Positions 8,574 through 18,957 of a DNA stretch of 64,000 nt are shown here, piece by piece (position 1 is the stretch's first letter; every line of letters starts with the position of its first letter). This stretch comes from Verrucomicrobiaceae bacterium (GTDB taxonomy: Bacteria > Verrucomicrobiota > Verrucomicrobiia > Verrucomicrobiales > Verrucomicrobiaceae). The notes beneath the pieces were generated by a model. That model did not search any database and was not told the DNA's origin. It worked only from the letters and a program-made list of their open reading frames with translations. The position numbers and the translations under genes are program-made. The DNA lies in the NCBI GenBank assembly GCA_947466075.1, contig CANIBP010000022.1, positions 1 through 64,000 on the forward strand, written 5' to 3'.

Positions 8574-9392
8574 ATGCCCCGCTATGACTGGACGATGGAA
8601 GAATACCACCGCCTGCTGCGCAAAGTGCTCGAACACGGAAGCTACCGTGAGGACCGCACTGGCACAGGAGCGTACTCGATTTTCGGGGAGCAAAGCCGCT
8701 ATGACCTCAGCACCACCTTTCCGCTCGTCACCACGAAAAAACTGCACCTGCGCTCTATCATTCACGAACTGCTGTGGTTTTTGAAGGGCGACACGAATGT
8801 GGCCTACCTACGCGACAATAAAGTGACCATCTGGGACGAGTGGGCGGATGAAAATGGCGACCTTGGCCCGGTTTACGGCGCCCAATGGCGTCGCTGGCAG
8901 GGGGCACCAGAAGCGGAGACCCACGATCAGATCGCCCGCCTCATTCATGGCATCAAAACGAATCCGTACAGCCGCAGGCACATCGTCAGTGCCTGGAACG
9001 TCCCGCACATCGAAAAAATGGCCCTACCACCCTGCCACTGCCTGTTTCAGTTCTTTGTTGATCGCGGCAGACTGAGCTGCCAGCTCTACCAGCGCAGCGC
9101 GGATCTGTTTCTCGGCGTGCCCTTCAACATCGCTAGCTATGCGTTGCTCGTGATGATGGCCGCGCAGGTCTGCAATCTCCAGCCCGGCGAGTTCGTCCAT
9201 ACCTTTGGCGATCTGCATCTTTATAAGAATCACCTCGATCAGGCGAAGCTCCAACTCACCCGTGAGCCGCGTCAGCTGCCGGTGATGAAGTTGAATCCCG
9301 CCGTCAAGGAAATCGATGCCTTCCGCTTCGAAGACTTCACGCTCGAAGGTTACGACCCACATCCGGCGATTAAAGCCGAGATCGCGGTATGA
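8574..9392 (+). CDS. thyA: Thymidylate synthase
   Basis: 272 residues, matching ThyA. It methylates dUMP to dTMP using methylene-tetrahydrofolate. The folate/phosphate arginine is in REDRTGTG (residues 25-32). The catalytic cysteine C154 is in [10 protein letters not shown] and dUMP-binding residues in [19 protein letters not shown]. The conserved C-terminus ends KAEIAV. ATG 8574 gives [11 protein letters not shown]. The neighbour folP lies 15 kb away, so there is no folate operon. It converges with carA, with a perfect hairpin between the two. Confidence 0.97.
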   Translation: MPRYDWTMEEYHRLLRKVLEHGSYREDRTGTGAYSIFGEQSRYDLSTTFPLVTTKKLHLRSIIHELLWFLKGDTNVAYLRDNKVTIWDEWADENGDLGPVYGAQWRRWQGAPEAETHDQIARLIHGIKTNPYSRRHIVSAWNVPHIEKMALPPCHCLFQFFVDRGRLSCQLYQRSADLFLGVPFNIASYALLVMMAAQVCNLQPGEFVHTFGDLHLYKNHLDQAKLQLTREPRQLPVMKLNPAVKEIDAFRFEDFTLEGYDPHPAIKAEIAV

Positions 9393-9403
9393 TCGAAGGG
9401 AGC

Positions 9404-9421
9404 GCGGACACTCTTGTCCGC
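9404..9421. repeat. Perfect palindromic hairpin (REP-like) between thyA and carA
   Basis: The sequence GCGGACA-CTCT-TGTCCGC forms a perfect 7-bp stem with a 4-nt loop in the 39-nt gap between convergent genes. No T-run follows on either strand, so it is not a standard intrinsic terminator. It resembles a short dispersed palindromic repeat. A second copy was not found by eye in this window. Confidence 0.5.
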
Positions 9422-9431
9422 CTTCCTCCCA

Positions 9432-10601
9432 TCATTTTCCCGTCTCAATCATCCGCGCAAACTCGGCGAAGAAATACTTCGCGTCATGCGGACCAGGCGC
9501 AGCTTCAGGATGGTATTGCACGCTCAGCACCGGCGCTTCGCGGTGGCGCATGCCTTCGACGGTGCCGTCGTTGAGGTTGATGTGTGTGACTTCGACGTTG
9601 CTAGGCAAAGACGAGGGATCAATGGCGAAGCCGTGGTTTTGGCTGGTGATGGACACCTTGCCATTGCGCAGGTCTTTGACGGGTTGATTGCCACCGCGAT
9701 GTCCAAACTTCAGTTTGAAGGTCTTGCCGCCGTAGGCGTGGCCGAGGATCTGATGACCGAGGCAGATCGCAAAGATTGGCTTCACGCCGATGAGTTGCTT
9801 CACCTCTTTGTGGATGTAATCGAGCGCCGCAGGATCGCCGGGGCCATTGGAGAGAAAAATACCATCGGGATTTTTGGCGAGCACGTCTTTGGCGCTCGTG
9901 GTCGCAGGCACGACATCGACGCGGAAACCGTGCTGGCGCAAGCGGCGCAGGATGTTGCGCTTGATGCCGAAATCGTAGGCCACAATGTGATGCTTCGTTG
10001 CGGGCAGTGGATGCCGCACGATGCCATCGACTCCAGGTTCACGATTCTGCGAGGGACTGGGGATATCCCAGTCGCCACTTTCCTTGTCTTCCGGATCCCA
10101 AAGGTAAGGCGCCTTGGTGGTCACTTCCTTGACGTAGTCACTGCCTTCCATCGGTGGGCTGTTGGCGGCCATTTTCACGGCTTCTTCAGCGCTGGCAGCG
10201 GTCGTGGTGATCACAGCACGCATCGCTCCGCGAGTGCGCAGATGCTTTGTTAAGGCTCGCGTGTCGATGCCTTGGATGCCGGGGACGTTCCACTCTTTGA
10301 GATAGGAATCCAGGCTCTGCGTGCTGCGCCAGTTGCTCGGCACATCGCACAATTCTTCAATGACGAAACCGCGCACATGTGGCTGACTGCTTTCGGTATC
10401 GAGTGGGTTCACACCGTAGTTTCCGATCATCGGATACGTCATCGTCACGATCTGACCGCGATAGGAAGGATCGGTGAGAACCTCCTGATAACCGCTCATG
10501 GAGGTGTTAAAACAGATTTCGCCGGTGTGGGCGGCATCGGCGCCAAACGCCGTGCCTTCAAACACTCGGCCGTCTTCGAGGGCGAGGAGGGCTTTCTTCA
10601 T
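9432..10601 (-). CDS. carA: Carbamoyl-phosphate synthase small (glutaminase) subunit
   Basis: 389 residues. The N-terminal CarA domain shows [21 protein letters not shown]. The C-terminal class I glutamine amidotransferase domain shows [13 protein letters not shown], the nucleophile Cys in [15 protein letters not shown], and the His-Glu pair in VQYHPEA. It supplies ammonia from glutamine to CarB for arginine and pyrimidine synthesis; carB is not in the window. ATG 10601 was chosen over an immediately preceding TTG at 10604. It lies downstream of metG, 70 nt apart, on the same strand. Confidence 0.96.
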   Translation of the reverse strand: MKKALLALEDGRVFEGTAFGADAAHTGEICFNTSMSGYQEVLTDPSYRGQIVTMTYPMIGNYGVNPLDTESSQPHVRGFVIEELCDVPSNWRSTQSLDSYLKEWNVPGIQGIDTRALTKHLRTRGAMRAVITTTAASAEEAVKMAANSPPMEGSDYVKEVTTKAPYLWDPEDKESGDWDIPSPSQNREPGVDGIVRHPLPATKHHIVAYDFGIKRNILRRLRQHGFRVDVVPATTSAKDVLAKNPDGIFLSNGPGDPAALDYIHKEVKQLIGVKPIFAICLGHQILGHAYGGKTFKLKFGHRGGNQPVKDLRNGKVSITSQNHGFAIDPSSLPSNVEVTHINLNDGTVEGMRHREAPVLSVQYHPEAAPGPHDAKYFFAEFARMIETGK

Positions 10602-10671
10602 CAAGGTGCGCCGCTGGTCATAGCCAGAAGGGCGGGGGGTGCAAGGAATGATCGTGTCGCCTTTTTTGAGG

Positions 10672-12282
10672 TTACTTTTCTTCGGCGATCTCCAAACGCG
10701 GGAACAACGGCACGGGGGCGCCGAGTTGGTGACCGCTTGGCAGCAGTCCCCACTTCAAATCGCTGACCTTGAAGCTCTGCGGCAGTTCCCTGCCGATTTG
10801 CGCCCGCGCGGTGACCATCGCGTTCGGCATGATCGGATTGAGCAGCACACTGACGTGTGTGAGTGCCTCGGCGAGGTGGTAGAGCACGCTGTCGAGACGC
10901 GCAGCCTGCGCGGGATCTTTGGCGAGCGAGAAGGGCTTCGTGCTGTCCACGAACGCATTCGCATGCGTGACGATCTTCCACGCGGCGGCGATGCCTTCGT
11001 GGATGTCCCAGCCGTTCATCTTTTCAAGATAGAGCGGCAGGGCCTCGGCGACGGTCTGACGCAGAGCTTGGTTGATTTCATCATCGTAGTCGCCGGGTGT
11101 GAGCACGCCGGCGCGATATTTTTGCGCCATGTTGATCGAGCGATTGAGCAGATTGCCCAGGCCACCGGCCAGTTCCTTGTTGTAGCTCATAATAATGCGT
11201 TCATCGCTGAAATCGGCATCGTAGCCGGTGGCGATGTCGCGCATGAGGTAATAACGCAGGCCGTCGGGCGTGAAGGTGTTCGAGAGCACGTTCGGGTCGA
11301 TCACATTGCCGAGGCTCTTGCTCATCTTGGCCCCTTTCACATTCCACCAGCCGTGGACGATGAGTTTGGGGATTTGATCGTCGGGGAAACCGAGCGCGTG
11401 CAGCATGATCGGCCAGTAAACGGCATGTGCGGGCACCAGGATGTCCTTGCCGATCACATGTGCGTCAGCGGGCCAGATTTTTTCAAACTCCGGCAGACCT
11501 TCGTTGCCGACTTCATCGGCCAGATAGCCGGCGAAGCTGACATAGTTCACCAGCGCGTCGAACCAGACATAGTTCACGAATTTTTCGTCGAAGGGCAGGG
11601 GGATGCCCCAGCTCAGGCGCTCGAGCGGACGTGAGATGCAAAGGTCCTGCGCGTTACCATCGAGCGAATTGAGCACGTCATTGGCACGATGCGGTGGGTA
11701 GATGAAGTCGGGGTTACCTCGAATGTGGTTCTTGAGCCATTCGACATGGTCGCTGAGGCGAAAATACCAGTTCTCTTCCTGCAACTCGACCACTTCGCCC
11801 CATTCCTCGCCGTACTGGCCATCGGGGCCGCGTTCTTTGTCGGTGAGGAACTGCTCCTGGCGCACCGAGTAGAAGCCGCCGTAGCTCTTTTTGTAAAGCT
11901 GGCCGCAATCGTGTAGCTTTTGCAGCATGGCCTGCACCACCCGCTTGTGTTTGATGTCTGTCGTCGCCGCCCAGCCGTCGTAACGCACGTTTAGCTTGTC
12001 CCACAGCGCCGTGAAGTGTTGTGTGATGCCATCCACAAAGTCTTGCGGCGTCTGCCCGGCCTTCTCCGCGCTCTTCTGCACCTTCTGGCCGTGCTGATCC
12101 ACGCCGGTGAGGAAATACACCTCGCGTCCGTTCAGCCGCTGAAACCGCGCCACGACATCTGCCAGCACCTTCTCATAAGCATGGCCAATGTGCGGCGGTG
12201 CGTTGGTGTAGTCGATGGCGGTGGTGATGTAGTAGGGTTTCACGGCGGTAATTGGGGCGCGAATGATGTCGCGGAATGCCAC
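10672..12282 (-). CDS. metG: Methionyl-tRNA synthetase
   Basis: 536 residues; charges tRNA-Met with methionine. Class I signatures are visible: [10 protein letters not shown] (HIGH) near residue 31, and AKMSKSLGN (KMSKS) near residue 315. The connective peptide lacks the CxxC zinc pairs seen in E. coli MetG. There is no C-terminal EMAP/tRNA-binding extension, so it is a short form. The start is a GTG at 12282; another GTG at 12243 ([11 protein letters not shown]) would match the usual N-terminus of the family and is plausible. A terminator-like hairpin for the preceding gene lies just upstream. Confidence 0.95.
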   Translation of the reverse strand: MAFRDIIRAPITAVKPYYITTAIDYTNAPPHIGHAYEKVLADVVARFQRLNGREVYFLTGVDQHGQKVQKSAEKAGQTPQDFVDGITQHFTALWDKLNVRYDGWAATTDIKHKRVVQAMLQKLHDCGQLYKKSYGGFYSVRQEQFLTDKERGPDGQYGEEWGEVVELQEENWYFRLSDHVEWLKNHIRGNPDFIYPPHRANDVLNSLDGNAQDLCISRPLERLSWGIPLPFDEKFVNYVWFDALVNYVSFAGYLADEVGNEGLPEFEKIWPADAHVIGKDILVPAHAVYWPIMLHALGFPDDQIPKLIVHGWWNVKGAKMSKSLGNVIDPNVLSNTFTPDGLRYYLMRDIATGYDADFSDERIIMSYNKELAGGLGNLLNRSINMAQKYRAGVLTPGDYDDEINQALRQTVAEALPLYLEKMNGWDIHEGIAAAWKIVTHANAFVDSTKPFSLAKDPAQAARLDSVLYHLAEALTHVSVLLNPIMPNAMVTARAQIGRELPQSFKVSDLKWGLLPSGHQLGAPVPLFPRLEIAEEK

Positions 12283-12305
12283 GGGGGCAAGGTGAAGGCT
12301 GAAGA

Positions 12306-12334
12306 CAAAAAATGGGGGCCGTGTGGCCCCCCAT
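12306..12334 (-). terminator. Intrinsic terminator after the giant cytochrome/WD40 gene
   Basis: Read on the minus strand, the sequence forms a G-rich/C-rich stem of about 9 bp (ATGGGGG.CC / GGCCCCCAT) with an ACAC loop, followed by a T-run (TTTTTT). It lies 34 nt past the stop of the 1228-residue gene and just before metG, so metG is likely transcribed from its own promoter within or after this spacer. Confidence 0.75.
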
Positions 12335-12367
12335 TAGTAGTTAGAATGAAATCGAGGAAGGCGCGGG

Positions 12368-15300
12368 TTATTTCGGCAGCATCGTGAGATACTGATCGTT
12401 CATCTGCTTCACCTTGGTGCGCATCGGCTCAAGCTGGGGCTGGAGCTTGGCGAGTTCGGCGGTGATCTCGACGAGGGCCTTGTCCTTCTCGGGGATTTCT
12501 TTGGTGGCGGCGACGATGGTGGCTTCGGCGTCGGTCTTTTTCTTCTTGGTGCCTTCGACATCAGCGATGGACTTGGTGACTTCGGCTTTCTTGGCATCGA
12601 CGATCTTCTGTTCGGCATCGAGCTTGCCATGCGCGGCGGCGAAAGTCTGTTCGAGTGGCGGCAGCGCGGTCTTGGCAGCGGCGATGGCGGCGTTGATCGG
12701 CGCGATCTTGGCAGCGTAATCTTTTTCGATGGCGGCAGGCGCGGCTTGTTTCTCGGCGAGAGCTTTGCCCTGCGCTTCGATTTCCTTCGCGATGCTGTCG
12801 CGCTGGCCGCGAATCGGGGCGGCATTTTTTTCCGCATTCGCGAGTTCGTTCTTGGCGGTGGCCTGCTGCTGCTCGGTCTGCTTGGCGGTGTTGGTGGCCT
12901 TGGTGACCAGACTTGCGGCAGTGCCGTTGGCATTCTTGGCGGCCTCAAATGCCTGTGAGACGGCTGCTTTGGCAGCTTTCTTGGCTTCAACGTCCTTCTG
13001 CGCGTTGGTTTGTGCTGCGGTGACATCGGCAACGGCTTTTTCAGCAGCGGCAAGCTTGGCCTTCGCATCGTTCAAAGCAGGTTCAGCAGGTGCGGTAGGC
13101 TGATTCTTGGCTTTGAGGTCGGCGATCTGCTTCTCAGCGACTGTCACGGCGTTCTTGGCCGGTTGCACCGCTTGATTGGCCTGATTCAGTTTCGCACGAG
13201 TTTCGGCGAGCGCTTTCTCAGCAGCCTGCGTGGCAGCAGTGGCGGGAGCGACGGCCGCTTCGGCGGTTTTGAAAGCGGCGGCCTTAGCTGCGGCATCTGC
13301 GGTGGCATCGGCGAGAGCTTTCTTGGCGGCGGTGAGAGCGGTGTCTTTTTGTGCGAGAGCGTCCTGCTTGGCTTTCACTGCCTTTTCAGGCGCATCAAGT
13401 TTACCAGCGACTTCAGCGAGTTTTTTCTTCAGCGGGTCGATGGCTTTGGCGATCTCCTCGGCGGATTTCTTCACAGCGGCGATGCCTTCGTCCTTCGCCT
13501 TGGTGGCGGCAGCGAGTTCGGCCTCTTTGGTGGTGAGAATTTGTTTTTGCTCGACCACTTTCTTCGCGGCTTCACCATCAGCGGTGCGAGTGGGCACGAT
13601 GGCGGTTTCGAGCGCGGCGAGTTCGCCCTGGAGTTTCTTTAACGTGGCTTCGTGGCCGGGAAGGGCCGCGATGGATTCAGCGATGGCCTTATTCGATGCC
13701 TCAATGCGCGCTGAGGCGGAGACTTTTGCTTCTTCGGCATCTTTTTTGGCGGCAGAGAAACCATTGAATTCATCTTCAAGCTTGGCGAGTTTCTCCTTCT
13801 CAACGAGGACTCCGGTGTTGAACTGTGCTGCTTTCAGCGCGGTCGGGACCTTTTGGAGAATGCCAATTTCATCGCTGATGGCTTTGGTCGTGTTTTGGGC
13901 CGCTGCGAGGAGTTCTTTACCCTTTCCGGCTTCAGCTTCGGAACCCTTGATGCGATCCGGACCAGCTTTAACGAGAGCTGGCAGCTTGGGCAATTCGGCT
14001 TTCTTTGCAGCGATGCCATCCGTGGTAGTTTTGATCTTGGCGTTGGTGTCAGCGATCAATTTGTCGAGGTCAGCCGCGGGAGCGGGCGCGGCACCAAGTT
14101 CGGTCTTCGCTTTGGCAATGGCGGCGGCGAGTTGATCGGCCTTGGCCTTGTTCGGAGCGATCTTTTGTTGCTCAGCCTTTGCGGCGGCGATTTTGGTCTC
14201 GGCGTCCTTCACTTTGGCCGTGAGAGCGGCATCACCGGCCTTGGCGGCGAGTTCTTTCTTCGCGGCTTCGAGTGCCGCGTTGATGTCGGCGATGGCTTTG
14301 TCGGCAGCAGGCAGTTTGGCGGCCTCGGCGGCGGCAGGTGCGAGTTCTTTTTCCTGCGCGGCGATTTTGGCGGAGCGCTCGGTGAACTGCTTGATGGCAG
14401 CGGTGCGTGCTTCCTTGTCCTTGGCGGCTTTGGCGACGGCGGCCTTCAAATCGTTGAGCGCTTTTTCTTCGGCGGCGATTTCACCGGGCAGGTTTTTGCT
14501 GCGGGCTTCAGTGGCGGCAACTTCGGCACGCACTTTGGCGAGTGCTTCGTCACGTGTCTTGGCATCGGCCTCGGCTTTTTTGAGGGCTTCTTGAGTGGCG
14601 GGAAGTTTCGCGGTGAGTTCGGCGATGCGCTGCTCGGTCTGCACGATGCGTTGGGCGATGAGCGGTGGATTGCTGACGTAACGACCGGTTTCAGTGAGAG
14701 CGGCTGCGCTGGAGTTCCACTGGATGATTTCGCCGCGCCAGTTGGCGGAGATGGCGGTCTTGGAATCGTAGCCGGCGACGACTTTGGTGACGAGATCGCC
14801 CTGGCTTGGGGCTTCGCCGAGTTTGGTGCCATTGATGTCCCAGGTGCGGACGAGGCCGTCGTTGCCGGAGGAGACGATTTTGCCATCGGGCGTGAAGGAA
14901 ACGGACTGCACGCCGCCGCCATGCGCGGCCCATTCCTTGACTTTTTTGCCTTCGTTCATCTCCCACACCATGATGGTGCCGTCCATGGCGCATGAGGCGA
15001 GGAGGTTGGAGTCGGAGCGCCAGGAGAGATCGACGCAGGAGCCTTTGTGCTGGCCGAGGATGTAGAATTCACCGCCGCTGTCGGCTTCCCAGACCATGAC
15101 GTTGCCGTTGCGGTCGCTGGTGGCGAGTAGGACGCCATCGGGGCTGAAGGCGGTGCTCATGACCCACTCGGTGTGCTTGGCGATGACGTATTCTTCTTCT
15201 CCAGTGGCGGTGTTGTAGCACTTCACTTTCTTCGATGGGCTGCCAATGACGATGCGCTTGTGATCGGGGCTGATGTCGGCGGACATGACCTGGTCGAACT

Positions 15301-16054
15301 CCTTGCCGACTTCGGTGATGCGTTTGCCGGTCTTCACATCCCAGACAATGGCGTGGCCGTTTTTGCCAGCACGACCGCCGCCCATGATGAGCAGTGAGCC
15401 GTTGCGGCTGAAGCGCAGGCTGCGGGCGTAGCCCTCGGTATAGGGGAAGATGCCGGCGAGCTGCTTGGTGTCGGTGTCGTAAAGCAGGATCTGCTTCGGT
15501 GCGGCGAGCGCCATGAGCGGCGCCCACGGGCTGGCGGCCATGGCGGTGATGGCGGTGGTGCGCTGGGTGACGACGACGGGCTCAAGCAGGACGTTCTCCG
15601 GCTTGGCAATGGGGCCTGCGGGCTTGCCGCTGGTGATGGCGACGGCCATATCGACCTTCGGCTTGGCGGATTTTTTGGCGAGGCTGCTCTTGGTGTCGAG
15701 GATGCCGCCTTTGATCCATGCGGCGATGAGGTCGAGATCTTTGGGGCCGAGCGGTGCGCCTTCCGGCGGCATGAAGGGTTCTTCTTTTTTCGCGCAGGTG
15801 CTCCAGATGCGGCTGCTATCGACATTGCCGGGATCAACGATGGAGCCGCCACCACCGCCGGTCATCAGGGCACCAAAGCTGGTGAGATCGAGGTCGCCCT
15901 TCTTTTTGTCAGGGTTGTGGCAGGAGAAGCATTTGTTTTCCAGCAACGGACGAACGTGATCCTGATAGGTGATTTTTTCGGTAGCGTCCTGGGCATGCAG
16001 AGACGCTGCGGCAAGAGCTGCGCAAGTCAGCGAGAGGGTGGTTTTAGACATCAT
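12368..16054 (-). CDS. Secreted cytochrome c / WD40 / giant Ala-Lys coiled-coil protein
   Basis: 1228 residues from ATG 16054 (a second ATG follows directly; the frame reaches 16081). A signal peptide ends near SLHAQ. A planctomycete-type cytochrome c domain follows, with heme motif CFSCH (C42, C45, H46) and PFMPPEGAPL. Residues about 160-470 hold WD40-type repeats (AIVWDVKTGKRI, NVMVWEADSGGE, TIMVWEMNEGKK, LVRTWDINGTKL). From about 475 to the end is an Ala/Lys/Glu-rich, heptad-like coiled coil of roughly 750 residues with almost no hydrophobic core domain. Cytochrome-WD40 combinations are known in PVC bacteria; this long a coiled-coil tail seems unusual. It likely works in the periplasm as a scaffold. 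Confidence 0.85.
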   Translation of the reverse strand: MMSKTTLSLTCAALAAASLHAQDATEKITYQDHVRPLLENKCFSCHNPDKKKGDLDLTSFGALMTGGGGGSIVDPGNVDSSRIWSTCAKKEEPFMPPEGAPLGPKDLDLIAAWIKGGILDTKSSLAKKSAKPKVDMAVAITSGKPAGPIAKPENVLLEPVVVTQRTTAITAMAASPWAPLMALAAPKQILLYDTDTKQLAGIFPYTEGYARSLRFSRNGSLLIMGGGRAGKNGHAIVWDVKTGKRITEVGKEFDQVMSADISPDHKRIVIGSPSKKVKCYNTATGEEEYVIAKHTEWVMSTAFSPDGVLLATSDRNGNVMVWEADSGGEFYILGQHKGSCVDLSWRSDSNLLASCAMDGTIMVWEMNEGKKVKEWAAHGGGVQSVSFTPDGKIVSSGNDGLVRTWDINGTKLGEAPSQGDLVTKVVAGYDSKTAISANWRGEIIQWNSSAAALTETGRYVSNPPLIAQRIVQTEQRIAELTAKLPATQEALKKAEADAKTRDEALAKVRAEVAATEARSKNLPGEIAAEEKALNDLKAAVAKAAKDKEARTAAIKQFTERSAKIAAQEKELAPAAAEAAKLPAADKAIADINAALEAAKKELAAKAGDAALTAKVKDAETKIAAAKAEQQKIAPNKAKADQLAAAIAKAKTELGAAPAPAADLDKLIADTNAKIKTTTDGIAAKKAELPKLPALVKAGPDRIKGSEAEAGKGKELLAAAQNTTKAISDEIGILQKVPTALKAAQFNTGVLVEKEKLAKLEDEFNGFSAAKKDAEEAKVSASARIEASNKAIAESIAALPGHEATLKKLQGELAALETAIVPTRTADGEAAKKVVEQKQILTTKEAELAAATKAKDEGIAAVKKSAEEIAKAIDPLKKKLAEVAGKLDAPEKAVKAKQDALAQKDTALTAAKKALADATADAAAKAAAFKTAEAAVAPATAATQAAEKALAETRAKLNQANQAVQPAKNAVTVAEKQIADLKAKNQPTAPAEPALNDAKAKLAAAEKAVADVTAAQTNAQKDVEAKKAAKAAVSQAFEAAKNANGTAASLVTKATNTAKQTEQQQATAKNELANAEKNAAPIRGQRDSIAKEIEAQGKALAEKQAAPAAIEKDYAAKIAPINAAIAAAKTALPPLEQTFAAAHGKLDAEQKIVDAKKAEVTKSIADVEGTKKKKTDAEATIVAATKEIPEKDKALVEITAELAKLQPQLEPMRTKVKQMNDQYLTMLPK

Positions 16055-16135
16055 AGGGGGATGATGCCCGAAAATACGCACCAGAGAGGCGAAGACTTTC
16101 GCGCAGATCGAGTCTCGGGTAGTGCTGACTTCGGG

Positions 16136-17308
16136 CTACTTGCCCAGCTTGTAGATGGCACCGTTCCAGTCGAGCACAAGCATCTCTCCGGCGGCGTTGG
16201 CGCAGAAGGCGGTGGGCTTAACCAGCACGGTGGGTTTCTTCTTCGGGTCGTTGGCTGGGGTTTGCGGGCTGGTGTAGAGCAGGGTGTTGCTCAGTTCCTT
16301 GCCAGTGTCGTCGGTTTTGAGCGCCCAGACTTTGCCGAGGATGAAGTCGCCATAGACATAAGCGCCCATGAGTTCGGGCAGCGCTTTGCCGGTGTAAACG
16401 ATGCCGCCGGTGACGCTGAGGCCGTCGGCGTGGTTGTAGGCGTGGATGGGTTCGATGAACTTGGCGTCGGCGGGGGGCGTGTCGGTGCTCAAAGGGAATG
16501 CAGCGGGGCCTTCGCGGAACTGCCAGCCGTAGTTGCCGCCGTTGGTGATCCAGTTGATCTCTTCCCAGATGTCCTGGCCGACATCGGCGCACCAGAGATG
16601 GCCTTTGGCGTCAAAGCTCAGGCCCCAGGGGTTGCGGATGCCGTTGGCGTAGATCTGCGGCAGCGCATTGACACCGCTGGCATACGGATTGTCGGCAGGA
16701 ATGCCGTAGGCGCTGTGGTACTCGCGGCTGTTGACGTCGATGCGGAGGATTTTGCCGAAGAGCGTGGCGTTGAGCTGGGACATCTTGAGTTCGCCGTTGC
16801 GCTTCGAGTTGTCGCCGACGCCGATGTAGAGGAAGCCGTCGGGGCCGAAGAGGATGTTGCCGCCGTGGTGGTTCCAATTGATGAGCGGCACTTCAATGAG
16901 CACGCGCTCGGTGGATTCGTCCGCCTTGTCGCCGTTGGCCTTCATCTCGGTGACGATCAGGCGTTTTGGCTTCTGCATTGTGTAGCAGAGGTAAAACAGG
17001 CCGTTGTCTTTGAACTTTGGGTGGAAGGCCAAGCCATTGAGACCTTCTTCAAAGAAACCGTCTTTGGCCTCCATGCCGCGCGGGGAGAGATCGAGAAAGG
17101 TTTTGGCTTCGGTGCCTTGTTCGTCCTTCGGCAAGATAAGGATCTGGCCGCGCTGAAGGGCCAGAAACTCGCGACCACTGCCGCCCTCGGGGATCACGAC
17201 GGCAATGGGCCGCTCGGTGGTGAGCTTTTCGTAAACGCGGGTGAGCTTGTGGGTGTCGGCGGCGAAGGCGGTGGACACGACGAGGGCGAGGCAAAGGAGA
17301 GAGCGCAT
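16136..17308 (-). CDS. PQQ-dependent glucose/sorbosone dehydrogenase-like protein, secreted
   Basis: 390 residues with signal peptide (RSLLCLALVVSTAFAA). The six-bladed GSDH beta-propeller is visible as repeated motifs: EEGLNGLAFHPKF near residue 88, NHHGGNILFGPDGFLYIGVGD with the catalytic-His region near 147-166, GIRNPWGLSFDAKGHLWCAD near 222, and NYGWQFREGPAAF near 258. Family members oxidise aldose sugars or act as sorbosone dehydrogenases with bound PQQ in the periplasm. It lies 81 nt upstream of the cytochrome c/WD40 gene on the same strand, so that cytochrome could accept its electrons; this is inference. Confidence 0.88.
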   Translation of the reverse strand: MRSLLCLALVVSTAFAADTHKLTRVYEKLTTERPIAVVIPEGGSGREFLALQRGQILILPKDEQGTEAKTFLDLSPRGMEAKDGFFEEGLNGLAFHPKFKDNGLFYLCYTMQKPKRLIVTEMKANGDKADESTERVLIEVPLINWNHHGGNILFGPDGFLYIGVGDNSKRNGELKMSQLNATLFGKILRIDVNSREYHSAYGIPADNPYASGVNALPQIYANGIRNPWGLSFDAKGHLWCADVGQDIWEEINWITNGGNYGWQFREGPAAFPLSTDTPPADAKFIEPIHAYNHADGLSVTGGIVYTGKALPELMGAYVYGDFILGKVWALKTDDTGKELSNTLLYTSPQTPANDPKKKPTVLVKPTAFCANAAGEMLVLDWNGAIYKLGK

Positions 17309-17429
17309 AGGTTCGTGATAGTCAGTCTATGCGGGGCGAGTCTTGCAGGGCAATGAAGAATTTTGTTTCATCGAAGCAGATCACCGCCCCATTTGACCGC
17401 CCGCTGTTTGCTTCTATCCTGCTCACCCC

Positions 17430-18944
17430 ATGAGCAACGCCACCGCCATCACTCCTACACGCGACAAAGATTTTCCCGAATGGTACCAGCAGGTCGTGCG
17501 TGCCGCCGACATGGCGGAGAACTCCGAGGTGCGCGGCTGCATGGTGATCAAGCCGTGGGGTTACGGCCTGTGGGAAAACATCCAGCGCCAGCTCGATGCG
17601 AAGTTCAAGGCCACCGGCCATGTGAACGCCTATTTCCCGCTGCTGATTCCGCTGAGTTATCTCGAAAAAGAGGCGCAGCATGCCGAAGGTTTCGCCACCG
17701 AGTGTGCGGTGGTCACGCATCATCGTCTCGAAGCGCAGAAGCAGCCGGATGGCACGATCAAGATGATCCCCACCGGCGAACTGGCCGAGCCGTTTGTGAT
17801 TCGTCCAACTTCGGAGACGATCATCGGTGCTGCCTTCGCCCGCTGGGTGGAAAGCTACCGCGATTTGCCGCTGCTCATCAACCAATGGTGCAACGTCATG
17901 CGCTGGGAGATGCGCCCACGTCTTTTCCTCCGCACCGCTGAGTTCCTCTGGCAGGAAGGCCACACCGCGCACGAAACGGCTGAAGAGGCCATCGAAGAAA
18001 CGCGCACGATGCACAAAGTGTATGAGGACTTCCTGCGTGATCATTTGGCCATCCCGGTGATCCCTGGCGAGAAAACCGAGCGCGAGCGCTTCCCTGGCGC
18101 GGTGCAGACCTTCACCGTCGAAGCGATGGTGCAGGACAAAAAGGCCATCCAGGCCGGCACGTCGCATTACCTCGGTCAAAACTTCGCCAAGGCCGCGAAC
18201 ATCCAGTTCCTGGGCCGCGACAACACACGCCAGCTCGCGCACACCACGAGTTGGGGTGTCAGCACACGTCTGATCGGCACGCTGATTATGGCGCATGGCG
18301 ATGACGACGGTGTGATCATCCCACCACGCGTCGCGCCGAACCAGATCGTCATTTTGCCCGTGACGCCGAAGCCCGAAACGCGGCAGGAAGTCATCGACGC
18401 CTGCGAAGCGCTGGCTCAAACGCTGCGTGCTCAAAGTTTCGGCGGTGAACCGCTGCGAGTACATGTGGACAAGCGCGACCTGCAAGGCGGCACGAAAAAC
18501 TGGGAGTGGATCAAAAAAGGCGTGCCCATGCGCCTCGAAATGGGGCCGCGTGACATCACCAGCCGCAGCGTGGCTGTGTGTCGTCGCGATCTGGGACCGA
18601 AGGCCAAGGAGTTTGTGCCCAAGGAAGAGTTCATTCAGTCCGTGCAGGAACGTCTGGGCGAAATCCAGGACGCGCTGCTTGCCCGTGCCAAGGCACTGCG
18701 CGATGCGAACATGAAGAAGCTCGAAACGCTCGAAGAATTCAAAGCCTACTTCGCCGAGAACTCCGAAGGCGGTTTCGCCCTCATGAATTGGGCTGGCAGC
18801 AGCGAGGACGAAGACGCTCTGAGCAAAGACCTCAAAGTGACCATCCGCTGCATCCCGCATGGCGATCAGTTTGCCGAGGAAGGGAAATGCTTCCTCACCG
18901 GCAAGCCGAGCAGCCGTCGCGTGATCTTTGCGCGGAGTTATTGA
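17430..18944 (+). CDS. proS: Prolyl-tRNA synthetase, archaeal/eukaryal (ProS3) type
   Basis: 504 residues. It lacks the editing insertion of the bacterial long form and shows the short-type class II core: KPWGYGLWENIQRQLD, ECAVVTHH, LAEPFVIRPTSETI (motif 2 region), and WEMRPRLFLRTAEFLWQEGHTAH. The anticodon-binding domain follows, including LEMGPRDITS, and ends in a C-terminal zinc/stability domain. It attaches proline to tRNA-Pro. ATG 17430 yields MSNATAITPTRDKDFPEWY. The divergent promoter region shared with the sugar dehydrogenase spans 17309-17429. It converges on rex with 13 nt between. Confidence 0.95.
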   Translation: MSNATAITPTRDKDFPEWYQQVVRAADMAENSEVRGCMVIKPWGYGLWENIQRQLDAKFKATGHVNAYFPLLIPLSYLEKEAQHAEGFATECAVVTHHRLEAQKQPDGTIKMIPTGELAEPFVIRPTSETIIGAAFARWVESYRDLPLLINQWCNVMRWEMRPRLFLRTAEFLWQEGHTAHETAEEAIEETRTMHKVYEDFLRDHLAIPVIPGEKTERERFPGAVQTFTVEAMVQDKKAIQAGTSHYLGQNFAKAANIQFLGRDNTRQLAHTTSWGVSTRLIGTLIMAHGDDDGVIIPPRVAPNQIVILPVTPKPETRQEVIDACEALAQTLRAQSFGGEPLRVHVDKRDLQGGTKNWEWIKKGVPMRLEMGPRDITSRSVAVCRRDLGPKAKEFVPKEEFIQSVQERLGEIQDALLARAKALRDANMKKLETLEEFKAYFAENSEGGFALMNWAGSSEDEDALSKDLKVTIRCIPHGDQFAEEGKCFLTGKPSSRRVIFARSY

Positions 18945-18957
18945 TGCGGCATCATCC

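Noticed and set aside
13230..14135. Long plus-strand ORFs opposite the coiled-coil part of the giant protein
   Set aside because: Ala/Lys codon bias produces long antisense frames; the products are low-complexity.
17322..18860. 512-codon minus-strand ORF opposite proS
   Set aside because: Shadow of proS, which has complete class II synthetase motifs.
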